Assembly (NCBI GenBank): GCA_016720905.1
Contig: JADKJT010000017.1
Location: forward strand, 1 to 64,000
Reading direction: 5' to 3'
DNA: 64,000 nt
Origin: Gemmatimonadaceae bacterium
GTDB taxonomy: Bacteria; Gemmatimonadota; Gemmatimonadetes; Gemmatimonadales; Gemmatimonadaceae
A model generated the notes under the pieces. It did no database searches, was not told where the DNA came from, and saw only the letters and a program-made list of their open reading frames with translations. Each line of letters begins with the position of its first letter. Position 1 is the first letter of the stretch. Shown here piece by piece: positions 50,228-59,085 of this stretch. The position numbers and the translations under genes were made by a program.

Positions 50228-52522
50228 GTGGTTCTCGTCCGCAAAGTTGGCACGTTCGCCTGCTGGTTGCTGGCACTCCCCCTGGTGATCGCGAGCGCCC
50301 AGTCGGCGGCCACCAAACGCCCCATGTCATGGATGGATCAGCAACGCATGCGCGCCGCCGGTGCTCCCGCCGTGTCGCCTGACGGGAAGTGGGTCCTGTA
50401 TACCGTCACCACGCCCGACTGGAAAGACGCGCGCACGCAATCCGACGTGTATCTCGTCTCGGCGGAACGGGGATTGCCCAGCACACGCCAGCTCACCTAT
50501 ACGCGTGACAAAAATGAAGCCAGCCCGCGCTGGTTGCCCAACGGTCAGGCGTTTGTATTCGCCTCCAATCGTGAAGCGCCGGCAGCCCAGGCGGCGCAAC
50601 AACAGCTGTTCGTGATGCGCCCGGATGGCGGTGAAGCGCGCCGCATCACGGACGCCAAGGACGGTGTGTCCACCTTTGCCGTGGGTGCGGACGGGAAGTG
50701 GCTGGTGTACCGCACGGGCAAGGCTGACGAGGAGCAACTCTACGCCATCGCCATTGCGGAGATCGCGGCCGGAACGCCGGTGGACTCGCTCAAGCCAACC
50801 CAGCTGACCAAACATCCCACGGGCGTGGGGCCGTGGCGCTTTGCGCCCGATGCGAAGCGTGTGTACTTCACCACCGCCGACACGGTGGACAAGGACGAGA
50901 AGACGCGCGTGGAGAAGAAGTTCACCGTGAACGTGCGCAACGCCGAAGCGCCGGTGTCGTCACTGTGGGCGGTTGATCTCAGCGGCGGTGCGGCGCGACC
51001 CGCTACGCGTCTGACGCGCGACACAACATATGCCGTGACGGGATTCACCGTGTCGCCGGACTCGCGCTATGTGGGCTTCACCGGGGTGGCCAACAACCGC
51101 TACAAGCGCAACATCACCGAGCAGGGCATCTATGGCGATCTGTACCTGCTGGACACGCAGACCAACACCGTCGAGCGACTGACGAACAACGCCGAGACCG
51201 GCGAAAGCGCCTTGTCCTTCTCGCCCGACTCGAAGTCGATGGCCTTCTCGGCGTCGGACGACATGACGGCGTACAACATGAAGAATGCGCGCGTCTACTG
51301 GCGCGGGGTGGCCGACAAGGGCGCGGCGTGGCGCAAGCTGGGTGATCTCGATGGCGACGTCAGCGTCGGATGGTGGTCGCGCGATGCAAAGACGATCTAT
51401 TTCAACGAAGGATGGCGCGCCACCAACCAGCTGTTCGCGCTGGACGTGGCCAGTGGGAAGGTGCGTCAACTCACGGATGTGAAGGCCTCGCTGTCGGTCA
51501 GTGAGGATGAAGACACGCGCCGCCTGATGGTGAACTACTCCGATCCCGCCACGCCACCGACGATGTTCACGGTGAACACGCTCGACGATATCACCTCGCG
51601 GGCGAAGTGGGTCGCACTCACCGATCCCAATCCGTGGATTCGCGAGCAAGTGGCCCTGGGTGAAGAGAGTGAAGTCACCTGGAAGTCGAAGGACGGCAAG
51701 ATGGTGGGCGGTGTGCTGGTCAAGCCGGTGGGGTACGTGCCGGGCAGGAAGTACCCGCTGCTGGTGGCGATTCACGGCGGGCCGGCCGGGGCAGATCTGC
51801 TCAGCTTCAACGGGGGTTATGGCGCGCAGACGTACGCGGGGCAGGGGTGGGTGATCCTGCAGCCCAACTATCGCGGCTCGACCAACTACGGCGAAGCGCA
51901 CAAGAACGGCATTGTGGGGAACTACTTCCCGCCCGGCTATGACGACATCATGACGGGTGTCGATGCCCTCATCGCGCAAGGGATGGTGGACTCCACGAAG
52001 ATGGGTGTGCTGGGGTGGAGCGCGGGTGGCCACTGGTCCAACTGGATTCTCACGCACACCAACCGCTTCAAGGGCATCTCGTCGGGCGCTGGTACATCGA
52101 ACTGGATTTCCATGTATGCGCAGTCCGACGTGCAACGCAATCGCCAGTACTATCTGGGCAACAAGCTACCCTATGACGACTTCGACGCGTACTGGAAGCA
52201 GTCACCCATCAAGTACATCAAGAATGCGAAGACGCCCACCATGATTCATGTGGTGGAGGGCGACCCGCGCGTGCCGAGTCCCCAGAGTGTGGAGCTGCAC
52301 ATGGCGCTCAAGCGACTCGGGGTGCCCACGGAGCTGTTCATGTATCCGGGCGCGTCGCACGGCATTCCCGATGCGCGCAATCGACTGGTGAAGAGCGAAG
52401 CCGAGATGGCGTGGATGAACTACTGGGTGCTCGGAACCGGTACCAAGTTCTCGTGGCGAGATGTCCTGAAGACGCTTGAAGATGCGCCGGCGGAGACCAA
52501 GCCGACCATCAGGGGACCGTGA
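50228..52522 (+). CDS. exported S9-family prolyl oligopeptidase / acylaminoacyl peptidase
   Basis: Serine peptidase of 764 residues with a signal peptide (FACWLLALPLVIASAQ). An N-terminal beta-propeller (AAGAPAVSPDGKWVLYTVTT, WRFAPDAKRVYFTT, FTVSPDSRYVGFTG, LSFSPDSKSMAFSA) gates an alpha/beta-hydrolase domain with nucleophile GVLGWSAGGHWSNW, Asp in VVEGDPRVPSP and His in PGASHGIPDA. LVAIHGGPAGAD forms the oxyanion region. GTG 50228 is preferred: GAGGTGG lies just upstream and the signal peptide starts at once; a longer frame runs back to 50108 but overlaps the regulatory region. It may be controlled by the divergent TetR protein. Confidence 0.93.
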   Translation: MVLVRKVGTFACWLLALPLVIASAQSAATKRPMSWMDQQRMRAAGAPAVSPDGKWVLYTVTTPDWKDARTQSDVYLVSAERGLPSTRQLTYTRDKNEASPRWLPNGQAFVFASNREAPAAQAAQQQLFVMRPDGGEARRITDAKDGVSTFAVGADGKWLVYRTGKADEEQLYAIAIAEIAAGTPVDSLKPTQLTKHPTGVGPWRFAPDAKRVYFTTADTVDKDEKTRVEKKFTVNVRNAEAPVSSLWAVDLSGGAARPATRLTRDTTYAVTGFTVSPDSRYVGFTGVANNRYKRNITEQGIYGDLYLLDTQTNTVERLTNNAETGESALSFSPDSKSMAFSASDDMTAYNMKNARVYWRGVADKGAAWRKLGDLDGDVSVGWWSRDAKTIYFNEGWRATNQLFALDVASGKVRQLTDVKASLSVSEDEDTRRLMVNYSDPATPPTMFTVNTLDDITSRAKWVALTDPNPWIREQVALGEESEVTWKSKDGKMVGGVLVKPVGYVPGRKYPLLVAIHGGPAGADLLSFNGGYGAQTYAGQGWVILQPNYRGSTNYGEAHKNGIVGNYFPPGYDDIMTGVDALIAQGMVDSTKMGVLGWSAGGHWSNWILTHTNRFKGISSGAGTSNWISMYAQSDVQRNRQYYLGNKLPYDDFDAYWKQSPIKYIKNAKTPTMIHVVEGDPRVPSPQSVELHMALKRLGVPTELFMYPGASHGIPDARNRLVKSEAEMAWMNYWVLGTGTKFSWRDVLKTLEDAPAETKPTIRGP

Positions 52523-52540
52523 GCGTATTGCGGTCGTAGT

Positions 52541-53428
52541 TCAACAGCCTTTCGGGGGCTTGGGCACCGGACACGAGGTGCCTGCGCGTCGACACTGTTC
52601 GGCGCGCAGGACCAGCCGGTCTCCAAGGCGGACAGTCGGGAAGGGGGTTGCTCCGGGATCGTCCACCACGTCCCATGCCGCCAGGAGGAGTCCCATCACG
52701 CGTGCCGACTCGCGCGCCGACGCGATAGATGGGCTCTTGGCATGCGCGCGCAGCTGCGCGAGATCGAAGAGCACCCAGGCGTTTTCGGATGTCACCTCAC
52801 CGGATGCGTGGATGTCGGTCGTATCGTTGGCATCGCCTTCGTGCAGCCTGGTCGCAATGATGAGCGCTTCGTTGTAGGTGGACAGCGCGGCGGACTCCTG
52901 TCCGCCGGCCCGCTCCACCACAGCGCGTCCCCGCAGGTAGGCGATGCTCTCGCGGGTGATCGTGCGGCCCACGCCGCCCACATCTGCATACGCCGCCACC
53001 AGCGCCGCGCGCGCCGCTGGCACGTCGCCACGGGACGCCAGCAGCCGTACCAGCGCTTCGGCGGCTGAACGATCGCCGGGCGGTGCTGATGCCTGCGCGT
53101 CGCGCAAGATACGCACGGCGCTGTCCGCGCAGCCGCGGAGCACCAACCACACATCGGCTCGCCCCCGCGCAGCGGCAACAGTCATCGCCTCGGCGCCGCT
53201 GCTTTTCGCGTCGGTCCACGCGCGCGTGAAGTACAACAACGACGAGTCGGCGTGTCCGATCAGGCCGGTACGCTTGCCTTCCTCAAACCAGTGTCGCGCG
53301 TCCTGCGGGATTTGCGTGGCCGCGACCCGCGGCACCAGCAGGCACAGCAGCGGCCACAGCGACCGCACCGACGCACGGGGCACCGACGCACGGAGCGTCG
53401 GCGCGCGAACAATCAATGAGTATTCCAT
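52541..53428 (-). CDS. exported TPR-like helical protein, function unknown
   Basis: Protein of up to 295 residues. After a hydrophobic export signal (LWPLLCLLVPRVAATQ) the sequence is helical repeats of TPR character (ARHWFEEGKRTGLIGHADSS, LLYFTRAWTDAKSSGA, ALVRLLASRGDVPAARAALV, AALSTYNEALIIATRLHEGD). ATG 53428 gives a long leader containing duplicated RASV units encoded by a small DNA repeat; an internal GTG just before RSLWPLL would give a cleaner signal peptide. The C-terminus carries two Cys (CRRAG, TSCP). It converges with the S9 peptidase gene. Confidence 0.68.
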   Translation of the reverse strand: MEYSLIVRAPTLRASVPRASVRSLWPLLCLLVPRVAATQIPQDARHWFEEGKRTGLIGHADSSLLYFTRAWTDAKSSGAEAMTVAAARGRADVWLVLRGCADSAVRILRDAQASAPPGDRSAAEALVRLLASRGDVPAARAALVAAYADVGGVGRTITRESIAYLRGRAVVERAGGQESAALSTYNEALIIATRLHEGDANDTTDIHASGEVTSENAWVLFDLAQLRAHAKSPSIASARESARVMGLLLAAWDVVDDPGATPFPTVRLGDRLVLRAEQCRRAGTSCPVPKPPKGC

Positions 53429-53488
53429 GCATGAAACATGGTCCAGACGCCTTCGGCGCGCTGGCCCCTCGCGCTGACCCCTTGATGC

Positions 53489-53881
53489 TCAACGCAAGGG
53501 GATACCGGCAAACGCGCTCGGCGTCGTGAGAGCAGCCTCTGCCGCATGGATGACGGCCGCTGGAAGCGGCGCACCGCCTCCACGTCGCGCGGCTTCAACC
53601 ACCATGGTCAACGCACGCGCCTGGGCGGCATAGGCGACCAGCAACGCGCCTCCGGCACCAGGGGTGGCCACGATATCGTGGGCGAGGACGTCCAACTGAT
53701 CGTGCAGTTCGTTTTCGGCGCGGTGCAAGGTCGACATCGCATCGTGGTCGCTGCTGGCGTACGCCTCGGTATCGAAGAACCCGGGGAACGCCGACGGCGA
53801 CAACGCTTCCTGGACCCGCTGATTGGTCGCGGCGATGGCCGCGAGACGCCGACGGGCGGCGCGTGATGATTCAAATCCCAC
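53489..53881 (-). CDS. hypothetical helical protein
   Basis: Unrecognised protein of 130 residues, mostly helical and Ala-rich (RRRLAAIAATNQRVQEAL, HDAMSTLHRAENELHDQLDV, AAVIHAAEAALTTPSAFA). GTG 53881 is preferred because GGAGAA lies 6 bp upstream; the frame remains open to a TTG at 53968. There is no signal peptide or membrane segment. It is divergent from the gene at 54178. Confidence 0.5.
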   Translation of the reverse strand: MGFESSRAARRRLAAIAATNQRVQEALSPSAFPGFFDTEAYASSDHDAMSTLHRAENELHDQLDVLAHDIVATPGAGGALLVAYAAQARALTMVVEAARRGGGAPLPAAVIHAAEAALTTPSAFAGIPLR

Positions 53882-53908
53882 AGGTACTTCTCCGGAAAAT
53901 CGTTCGGC

Positions 53909-53942
53909 AGACCTTGACAGAAGGCGGTCTGTTACATAAATG
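53909..53942 (+). promoter_or_regulatory. possible promoter with embedded inverted repeat
   Basis: TTGACA at 53914-53919 is followed after 17 bp by TAAATG, a weak match to a sigma-70 promoter facing the gene at 54178. The same bases hold CAGACC-N12-GGTCTG, a small inverted repeat that could be an operator. It lies in the 296-bp divergent gap between two uncharacterised genes. Confidence 0.3.
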
Positions 53943-54177
53943 CGACAGTGGTTGTACAGCGCCGTCAATGCGGCGATAACCGTATGCGGTAGCTTTGGTT
54001 GCGCTACAGGTTGCGCGGTCGGTACCGCGAGCGGTCTGGACAGTACCGGGAGAGGGGTTGGCGTCGCCGCAACAGCGGTCGTCGGAGCCCTCTACGGTTG
54101 AGGTCGGCAAGCCACCACGTCCGGTGGCTGTCGAAGCAGTTGGGATACAGATCCACCCCTCCCTCGGAGGCGGCGGC

Positions 54178-55119
54178 ATGCAGGTGCTCAGCCCGGCAGC
54201 GGAGCGTGATCTCGCGGCGCGTGAACTGGCGACTCTGGCCAGAACCACGCTCGACGAGCATTGGGCGGTCGCTGCTGTTCCCGCGGAACGACGCGCCTTG
54301 TTGCTCGAACGAGCCGAGGCGGCCTCGCTGGTCTCCGGCGACGGACTTGGCGAGCCCATTGCGGACGGACTCGCTCTCCTTGGCACGGCCTACGAACTGG
54401 CCGCCCTGAGCCAGCTTGAAGCGGCACTGCAACCGGTCGCCAATGCATCGCGCGATCTGGCTCAGGCGGTTTTGGCACTTGGTGCCGCCCGTGCCTTCCG
54501 ATGCAGCGCCGCCTTGCGCGCCCCCACTGATGACGGAGAGTCCACGGTGAAGTGGGCCCTTCGTCTGGGTGCCTTGGCGCTCGTTTCCCACCAGACCGAA
54601 AGCTACGTGAAGTGGTGGGAGGTGCGTCGAGGTGTCGCCGACACCGTGCGACGCGTGTCGCTGGGACTTGAGCAGGAACCTTGGGAACCCTACGCGCGGG
54701 GCACGCTGTGGATTGCCTGGCTGGGGCTTCTGGGAGCGCCCGTCGCCGTTCTCCCCGAGCACGTCGGTGACGAGTTGCCCGTAGTGTCGGCCACGCGCAG
54801 CAGACTGGCGGCCTTCCGAGAGCGTCGCGCCGACCATGAAGTGCCGGGCGAGTCTCAAGTGCTCAACGCCACCGCACTTCGTGCCCGAATGACGGAGTTC
54901 GCGATCCGTCATCTCGCGGACGCGACCGAGCTGCTGACGGTCGCGGTCCTTCGACGGACGCTGCCCGACGTCTCCGCAGAGTTCAAGCTGCATCTGAGCG
55001 CGGCGCGCTCCGCCCTTGCCGGCGATCACGGGCAGGATCTCCTCCTGGCGTGGTTACAGGCGGCCGGCGTTACGCTGGCCGGCGGCGTGACCGCGCAGCT
55101 CGAACTTCCAGGATTCTAG
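54178..55119 (+). CDS. hypothetical protein
   Basis: Unrecognised soluble protein of 313 residues, rich in Ala, Leu, Arg and Glu and predicted helical throughout (AERDLAARELATLARTTLDE, SQLEAALQPVANASRDLAQA, TEFAIRHLADATELLTVAVL). One Trp-rich patch YVKWWEVRRGVAD is notable. ATG 54178 follows GGAGG by 7 bp; a TTG at 53995 would add 61 residues of low protein character. There is no signal peptide. The 3' end overlaps a minus-strand gene by 50 bp. Confidence 0.55.
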   Translation: MQVLSPAAERDLAARELATLARTTLDEHWAVAAVPAERRALLLERAEAASLVSGDGLGEPIADGLALLGTAYELAALSQLEAALQPVANASRDLAQAVLALGAARAFRCSAALRAPTDDGESTVKWALRLGALALVSHQTESYVKWWEVRRGVADTVRRVSLGLEQEPWEPYARGTLWIAWLGLLGAPVAVLPEHVGDELPVVSATRSRLAAFRERRADHEVPGESQVLNATALRARMTEFAIRHLADATELLTVAVLRRTLPDVSAEFKLHLSAARSALAGDHGQDLLLAWLQAAGVTLAGGVTAQLELPGF

Positions 55120-55477
55120 TCTTTCCACCGTCGGCGGCCGCGCCGGTGCGCCAAACGCGGTAGACGCGTCGTCCGCTGCTTCCAACCGGAAAGGCCACTC
55201 GGCCACCCCCGATCGGGGTGATGGTCGCCATGAGCTTGCCCAGAGCCACCCGCTCGGCCAACGGGCTTTCCACAGCCACGTCGCCACCGTCGATTCGGTA
55301 CCACTGTGGCGCATTCGCTTCCGTACCGTACTCGTCGCCGGCGCGAACATAGTAGGCATCGTCGCCACCCCAGAAGGCCGAAAGCACAGTATTCCCCAAA
55401 ATCGATGCCAGCGGCAGCGATGTGATGGGCGCTGGCTCTAGCGTACCGATTGGTGCGGCGCAGGCGACTACGTGCAT
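55070..55477 (-). CDS. hypothetical protein
   Basis: Unrecognised protein of 135 residues starting MHVVACAAPIG, with beta-rich stretches (ITSLPLASILGNTVLSAFW, DDAYYVRAGDEYGTE, PQWYRIDGGDVAVE, GGRVAFPVGSSGRRVYRVW). The Cys near the start could reflect a short or degenerate export signal. The Arg-rich C-terminus lies opposite the end of the gene at 54178, so the true stop of one of the two may be misjudged. ATG 55477 is chosen because upstream extension is Arg/His-rich. Confidence 0.45.
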   Translation of the reverse strand: MHVVACAAPIGTLEPAPITSLPLASILGNTVLSAFWGGDDAYYVRAGDEYGTEANAPQWYRIDGGDVAVESPLAERVALGKLMATITPIGGGRVAFPVGSSGRRVYRVWRTGAAADGGKTRILEVRAARSRRRPA

Positions 55478-55938
55478 GGTCGATTCCAGGTCAGAATTCG
55501 AAACGTGACGATGCGCCGGTTTGATTTGTCGGCGGGCGAGGATGTTATGACGAACGACTCGCTCACGCAATACAGCACGAACGCCTAAGTTGTTGACATG
55601 ATTGTTGATACGTGTTGGAAGTCATGTGGGAAAGTAGGTAACATCAGAATCTGGTTGAAGCTGAGGATTGCCGTGATGTGGATAAGTGGGGTTAGGTAAG
55701 CGGTCCGTTTTGGCAGCGTTGAGACAAACTTGTCCACATTCGCGATTGTCACATTTATTGTATTTTCTGGATTGCAAACACTACTCGGATGTACGCGTGG
55801 CGCTGCCCAAGGCGTGATGCGCGGCGGAAGTTCCCGGGAAGGCTGAGGCGCGGAAAACCCGCGCGCCCCCTATGGCGACTCGACCGACAATCGACCATTC
55901 TGCGCTAAACCTTTCGCACCCTTTGGAGAGTTCTCATC
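55478..55938. other. 461-bp AT-richer intergenic region with DnaA-box-like sites
   Basis: This is the most AT-rich long gap of the window (for example CACATTTATTGTATTTTCTG near 55751-55770). It holds a perfect DnaA-box sequence TTATCCACA on the minus strand (55677-55685), TTGTCCACA on the plus strand (55730-55738, one mismatch), and a weaker TTTCCCACA-like site on the minus strand near 55625. It must also contain the promoter of the amidoligase operon, though no convincing -35/-10 pair was identified. No gene is seen. Confidence 0.5.
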
Positions 55939-56880
55939 GTGACCGTCGAACCACGGATCGGATTGCTTGTTGGGCGGGAGTGGTCATTTCCCCCCGCATT
56001 TCTCGAAGCGGTCGCCAAGCGGCAGTCTGGCGTGCCGGCCGACTACATCAAGCTGGATGCGACGCGGATGGGGCAGCCGGTCCCGTACACGCTGATCATT
56101 GATCGCATCTCGCACGAGGTCGGCTTCTATCGCGCCTACCTCAAGCATGCGACGCGAATGGGCGTGACGGTGGTCAACAATCCGTTCATGTGGTCGGCCG
56201 ACGACAAGTTCTTCGACGCCACGGTGGCCCTGCAGAACGGCGTGGCGCATCCAAAGACGATGCTCCTGCCCAACAAGGATTACATCCCGGGGATCTCGCA
56301 CTCGGAGTCGTTGCGGAACCTCGCCTACCCGCTGGATTGGCGCGGGGTGGCTGAGCACATCGGCTTCCCCTGCGTGTTGAAGGACGCCCACGGCGGTGGC
56401 TGGCGGGATGTGTACGTCTGCCACTCCATGGAGGAGTTGCTCCATCACTACAACACCAGCGGCCTGCTGACCATGGTGGTGCAGGAGTTTGTGAAGTGGG
56501 ACTACTATGTGCGTTGCATGGCGTTGGGCCGCGAACACGTGCTGCCGATGCCCTACGATCCCCGTGAGCGCAAATACATTCCCGATCCTGGCTACTTGCC
56601 GAAGGACATCGAAGATCGCTGTGTGGCCGACTCGCTCACGTTGTGCAAGGCGTTGGGCTATGACATGAACACGGTCGAGTTCGCGGTGCGTGATGGCATT
56701 CCCTATGCCATCGACTTCATGAATCCGGCGCCGGACATGGACATCTACTCGTTGACGCCCAGCTACTTCGAGTGGGTGGTGGAGCACATGGCCGACCTGG
56801 CGATCAAACTGGCCACGGCGCCGAGACCCGCGGTGGCGCCGGGCGCGCCAATCGGTGAGTCATTGCCGTCGTCCCGCTAA
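55939..56880 (+). CDS. RimK-like ATP-grasp ligase (amidoligase operon gene 1)
   Basis: ATP-grasp enzyme of 313 residues forming carboxylate-amine bonds through an acyl-phosphate. The N-terminus IGLLVGREWSFPPAFLEAV and VVNNPFMWSADDKFFD resemble RimK-type pre-ATP-grasp domains. The ATP-grasp core has PCVLKDAHGGGWRDVYV (Lys and Gly-rich loop), MVVQEFVKWDYYVRCMALG and the metal-binding end FAVRDGIPYAIDFMNPAPDM (Glu, Asp and Asn). GTG 55939 is the first start after a promoter-containing gap. The gene is 13 bp before the circularly permuted ATP-grasp gene, so the two ligases are probably used in succession. The amino-acid or peptide substrate is unknown. Confidence 0.87.
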   Translation: MTVEPRIGLLVGREWSFPPAFLEAVAKRQSGVPADYIKLDATRMGQPVPYTLIIDRISHEVGFYRAYLKHATRMGVTVVNNPFMWSADDKFFDATVALQNGVAHPKTMLLPNKDYIPGISHSESLRNLAYPLDWRGVAEHIGFPCVLKDAHGGGWRDVYVCHSMEELLHHYNTSGLLTMVVQEFVKWDYYVRCMALGREHVLPMPYDPRERKYIPDPGYLPKDIEDRCVADSLTLCKALGYDMNTVEFAVRDGIPYAIDFMNPAPDMDIYSLTPSYFEWVVEHMADLAIKLATAPRPAVAPGAPIGESLPSSR

Positions 56881-56893
56881 CGGAGCGGCCGGC

Positions 56894-58246
56894 ATGCTTG
56901 CGAGTGCAATTGCGCGCTATCACGACGTCCTGACACAGGGCGACACGGCGGTGGCCTCGGCGGAACTCCTCGACCGTCTGCTGCGCAGTGAAGGGCTGTT
57001 CTTTGGTGATCGTCCGTTGTGCGGCGTGCTGCGGCCGCGCCTGCTCAGTGTCGGCGAATACCGGCACATTGCGCAGGCGTGCGCCCTGGTCGGCTCGGCG
57101 TTTGAGGCGGTGCGCCGCGCCGCCATGGAGCAACCGACGCTGCGCGCGCAGTTCGGGTTGACCGCGTGGGAAGAGCAGTTGATTCACGCCGATCCGGGTT
57201 TCGCCGTGGCCAGCCCGACGTCGCGTCTGGATGCGTTCTTTGCCGCGGGTGACGACGGTCTCAAGTTCACCGAGTTCAACGCCGAGACGCCGGCCGGGGC
57301 CGCGTACAACGACGCGTTGTCGCGGGTGATGATGGCCATGCCGGTGATGCACGAGTTCTCGCGCAGTCACGCGGTGCTGCCCATTCCGGCGGCGCCATCG
57401 GTGATTCACGCCCTGCTGGACGCGTACCACGCCTTTCGGGGTGTGCGGGAGCGTCCGACGGTGGTGATCCTCGATTGGGCGGATGTGCCGACACGCAGCG
57501 AGTTCGTGCTGTTCGAGCGGGAGTTTGCCGCCCTGGGCATCGAGGCCTTCATCGGCGATCCGCGCGACGCCGAGTACTCCGGCGGTACGTTACGCGTTGG
57601 CGGACGCCCGGTGACGCTGATCTACAAGCGCGTGCTGATCGATGAGTTGGTGACCCGTGAGGGGTTGGCATCGCCGGTGGTGCGCGCGGTCCGCGATGGA
57701 GCGGTGTGCATGGTCAATCCGTTCCGCTGCAAGCTGCTGCACAAGAAGGCGTCGTTGGCGGTGGTCAGTGACGAGCGTCAGGCGGCCCTGTTGAGCCCGG
57801 CGCAGCGCGCCGCGGTGGCCCGGCACGTGCCGTGGACACGGGTCGTGGAGGAACGGAGCACCTCGTATCAGGGCAATCAGGTGGACATGCTGCCGTTCAT
57901 CGCCGATCGTCGCGAGACGATGGTGCTCAAGCCCAACGATGAGTACGGTGGCAAGGGGATCGTGCTGGGGTGGACCGTGGACGATGCGACCTGGCAGGCG
58001 GCCATTCGAACGGCGTTGGGCGAACCGTTCATCGTGCAGGAGCGCGTGGAAGTGCCCAGCGAACCGTGGCCGGCCTGGGTGGACGGTGGCCTGCATATCA
58101 GCGATCGGATGCTGGATACCGCGCCGTTTCTGGTGGACGGGACGGTGATGACGGGATGTCTGACACGGATCGCTACTGATCCGTTGCTGAACGTGACAGC
58201 CGGTGGCGGCTCGAACGTGCCAACTTTTCTTGTCGAGGAGCGCTGA
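56894..58246 (+). CDS. circularly permuted ATP-grasp ligase (amidoligase operon gene 2)
   Basis: Protein of 450 residues of the circularly permuted ATP-grasp type, related to the ligase part of glutathionylspermidine synthase. The order is permuted: the metal-binding TEFNAETPAGAAYNDAL comes early (about residue 128), followed by TLIYKRVLIDELV, NPFRCKLLHKKASLAVV, and late LKPNDEYGGKGIVLGW and EPFIVQERVEVPSEPW. ATG 56894 has a weak site (GGAGCGG) upstream. The stop overlaps the next gene's ATG (TGATG). Such ligases join amines or amino acids to a carboxylate. Confidence 0.87.
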   Translation: MLASAIARYHDVLTQGDTAVASAELLDRLLRSEGLFFGDRPLCGVLRPRLLSVGEYRHIAQACALVGSAFEAVRRAAMEQPTLRAQFGLTAWEEQLIHADPGFAVASPTSRLDAFFAAGDDGLKFTEFNAETPAGAAYNDALSRVMMAMPVMHEFSRSHAVLPIPAAPSVIHALLDAYHAFRGVRERPTVVILDWADVPTRSEFVLFEREFAALGIEAFIGDPRDAEYSGGTLRVGGRPVTLIYKRVLIDELVTREGLASPVVRAVRDGAVCMVNPFRCKLLHKKASLAVVSDERQAALLSPAQRAAVARHVPWTRVVEERSTSYQGNQVDMLPFIADRRETMVLKPNDEYGGKGIVLGWTVDDATWQAAIRTALGEPFIVQERVEVPSEPWPAWVDGGLHISDRMLDTAPFLVDGTVMTGCLTRIATDPLLNVTAGGGSNVPTFLVEER

Positions 58247-59070
58247 TGTCAGCGTTGTTACGCCCGGTGATCGGGTTGACCACACAAACCCTGCATTCGA
58301 TCGACGGCATTCCGCCGGCGTTACCCGCATCGTGGGTCATGAACCAGCGGTATTTCCTGGCGGCCACGATGGTCGGCGCCGTGCCGTGGATGATTCCGTT
58401 GCTGGACGACGACCTGAACACGTTGCGTGAGATCTACGAGCGTCTGGATGGCATTCTCATTCCGGGCGGGGTCGACGTGAGCCCGCTGGAATACGGGGAA
58501 GCGGTACGCCCCGAATGCGGGAATCTCGATCCGGCGCGCGACCGGGTGGAATTGCAGCTTACGCGGTGGGCGATGGAGGATGGGAAGCCGCTGCTGGGTC
58601 TGTGCCGTGGCCTCCAGATCATCAACGTCGCCTCAGGGGGCACCCTGTGGCAGGACCTGGCCATGCAAAACGGCACATTTCAGAAGCACGACTACTTCCC
58701 AACCGCCGGGTACGAGCGCGATCATCTGGCACACGAGGTGGACGTCGTTGCCGGTACGAAACTGCGGCGGTATCTCGAGTCGTCGCGGGTGTCGGTCAAC
58801 AGCATGCATCATCAGGGCATCAAGCAACTCGGAGGGGGGCTGGTGGCGTCGGCCATCGCGCCGGACGGGTTGATCGAGGCGGTGGAAGGGGGAACCGACG
58901 CGTTTGTGGTGGGCGTGCAGTGGCACCCGGAGGTGTTCGAGATGGCGGATCCGCACATTCGACACCTGTTTGGCGGGTTCATCCGGGCATCCATCGGCTG
59001 GGCGCAGGCGCATACTCCGACACGCGTTCCTGAGGGTGGCAGAGCGGGATTCACAGTCAGCACGACCTAA
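58246..59070 (+). CDS. gamma-glutamyl-gamma-aminobutyrate hydrolase-type class I amidotransferase (C26; operon gene 3)
   Basis: Class I glutaminase-fold hydrolase of 274 residues, PuuD/peptidase C26 type. The N-terminal RPVIGLTTQTL and ILIPGGVDVSPLEYGE are family hallmarks; the nucleophile Cys is in LLGLCRGLQIINVA, and the His-Glu pair is in VGVQWHPEVFE. NSMHHQGIKQLG is also typical. Inside an amidoligase operon it could trim a gamma-glutamyl protecting group, as PuuD does in putrescine breakdown, or supply ammonia. Translation is coupled to gene 2 by a 1-bp overlap. Confidence 0.92.
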   Translation: MSALLRPVIGLTTQTLHSIDGIPPALPASWVMNQRYFLAATMVGAVPWMIPLLDDDLNTLREIYERLDGILIPGGVDVSPLEYGEAVRPECGNLDPARDRVELQLTRWAMEDGKPLLGLCRGLQIINVASGGTLWQDLAMQNGTFQKHDYFPTAGYERDHLAHEVDVVAGTKLRRYLESSRVSVNSMHHQGIKQLGGGLVASAIAPDGLIEAVEGGTDAFVVGVQWHPEVFEMADPHIRHLFGGFIRASIGWAQAHTPTRVPEGGRAGFTVSTT

Positions 59071-59085
59071 GCCGACGAGGAAGCA

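Noticed and set aside
55593..55621. TTGACA at 55593 as a promoter of the amidoligase operon
   Set aside because: No acceptable -10 element lies 16-18 bp downstream, and it is more than 300 bp from the first gene.
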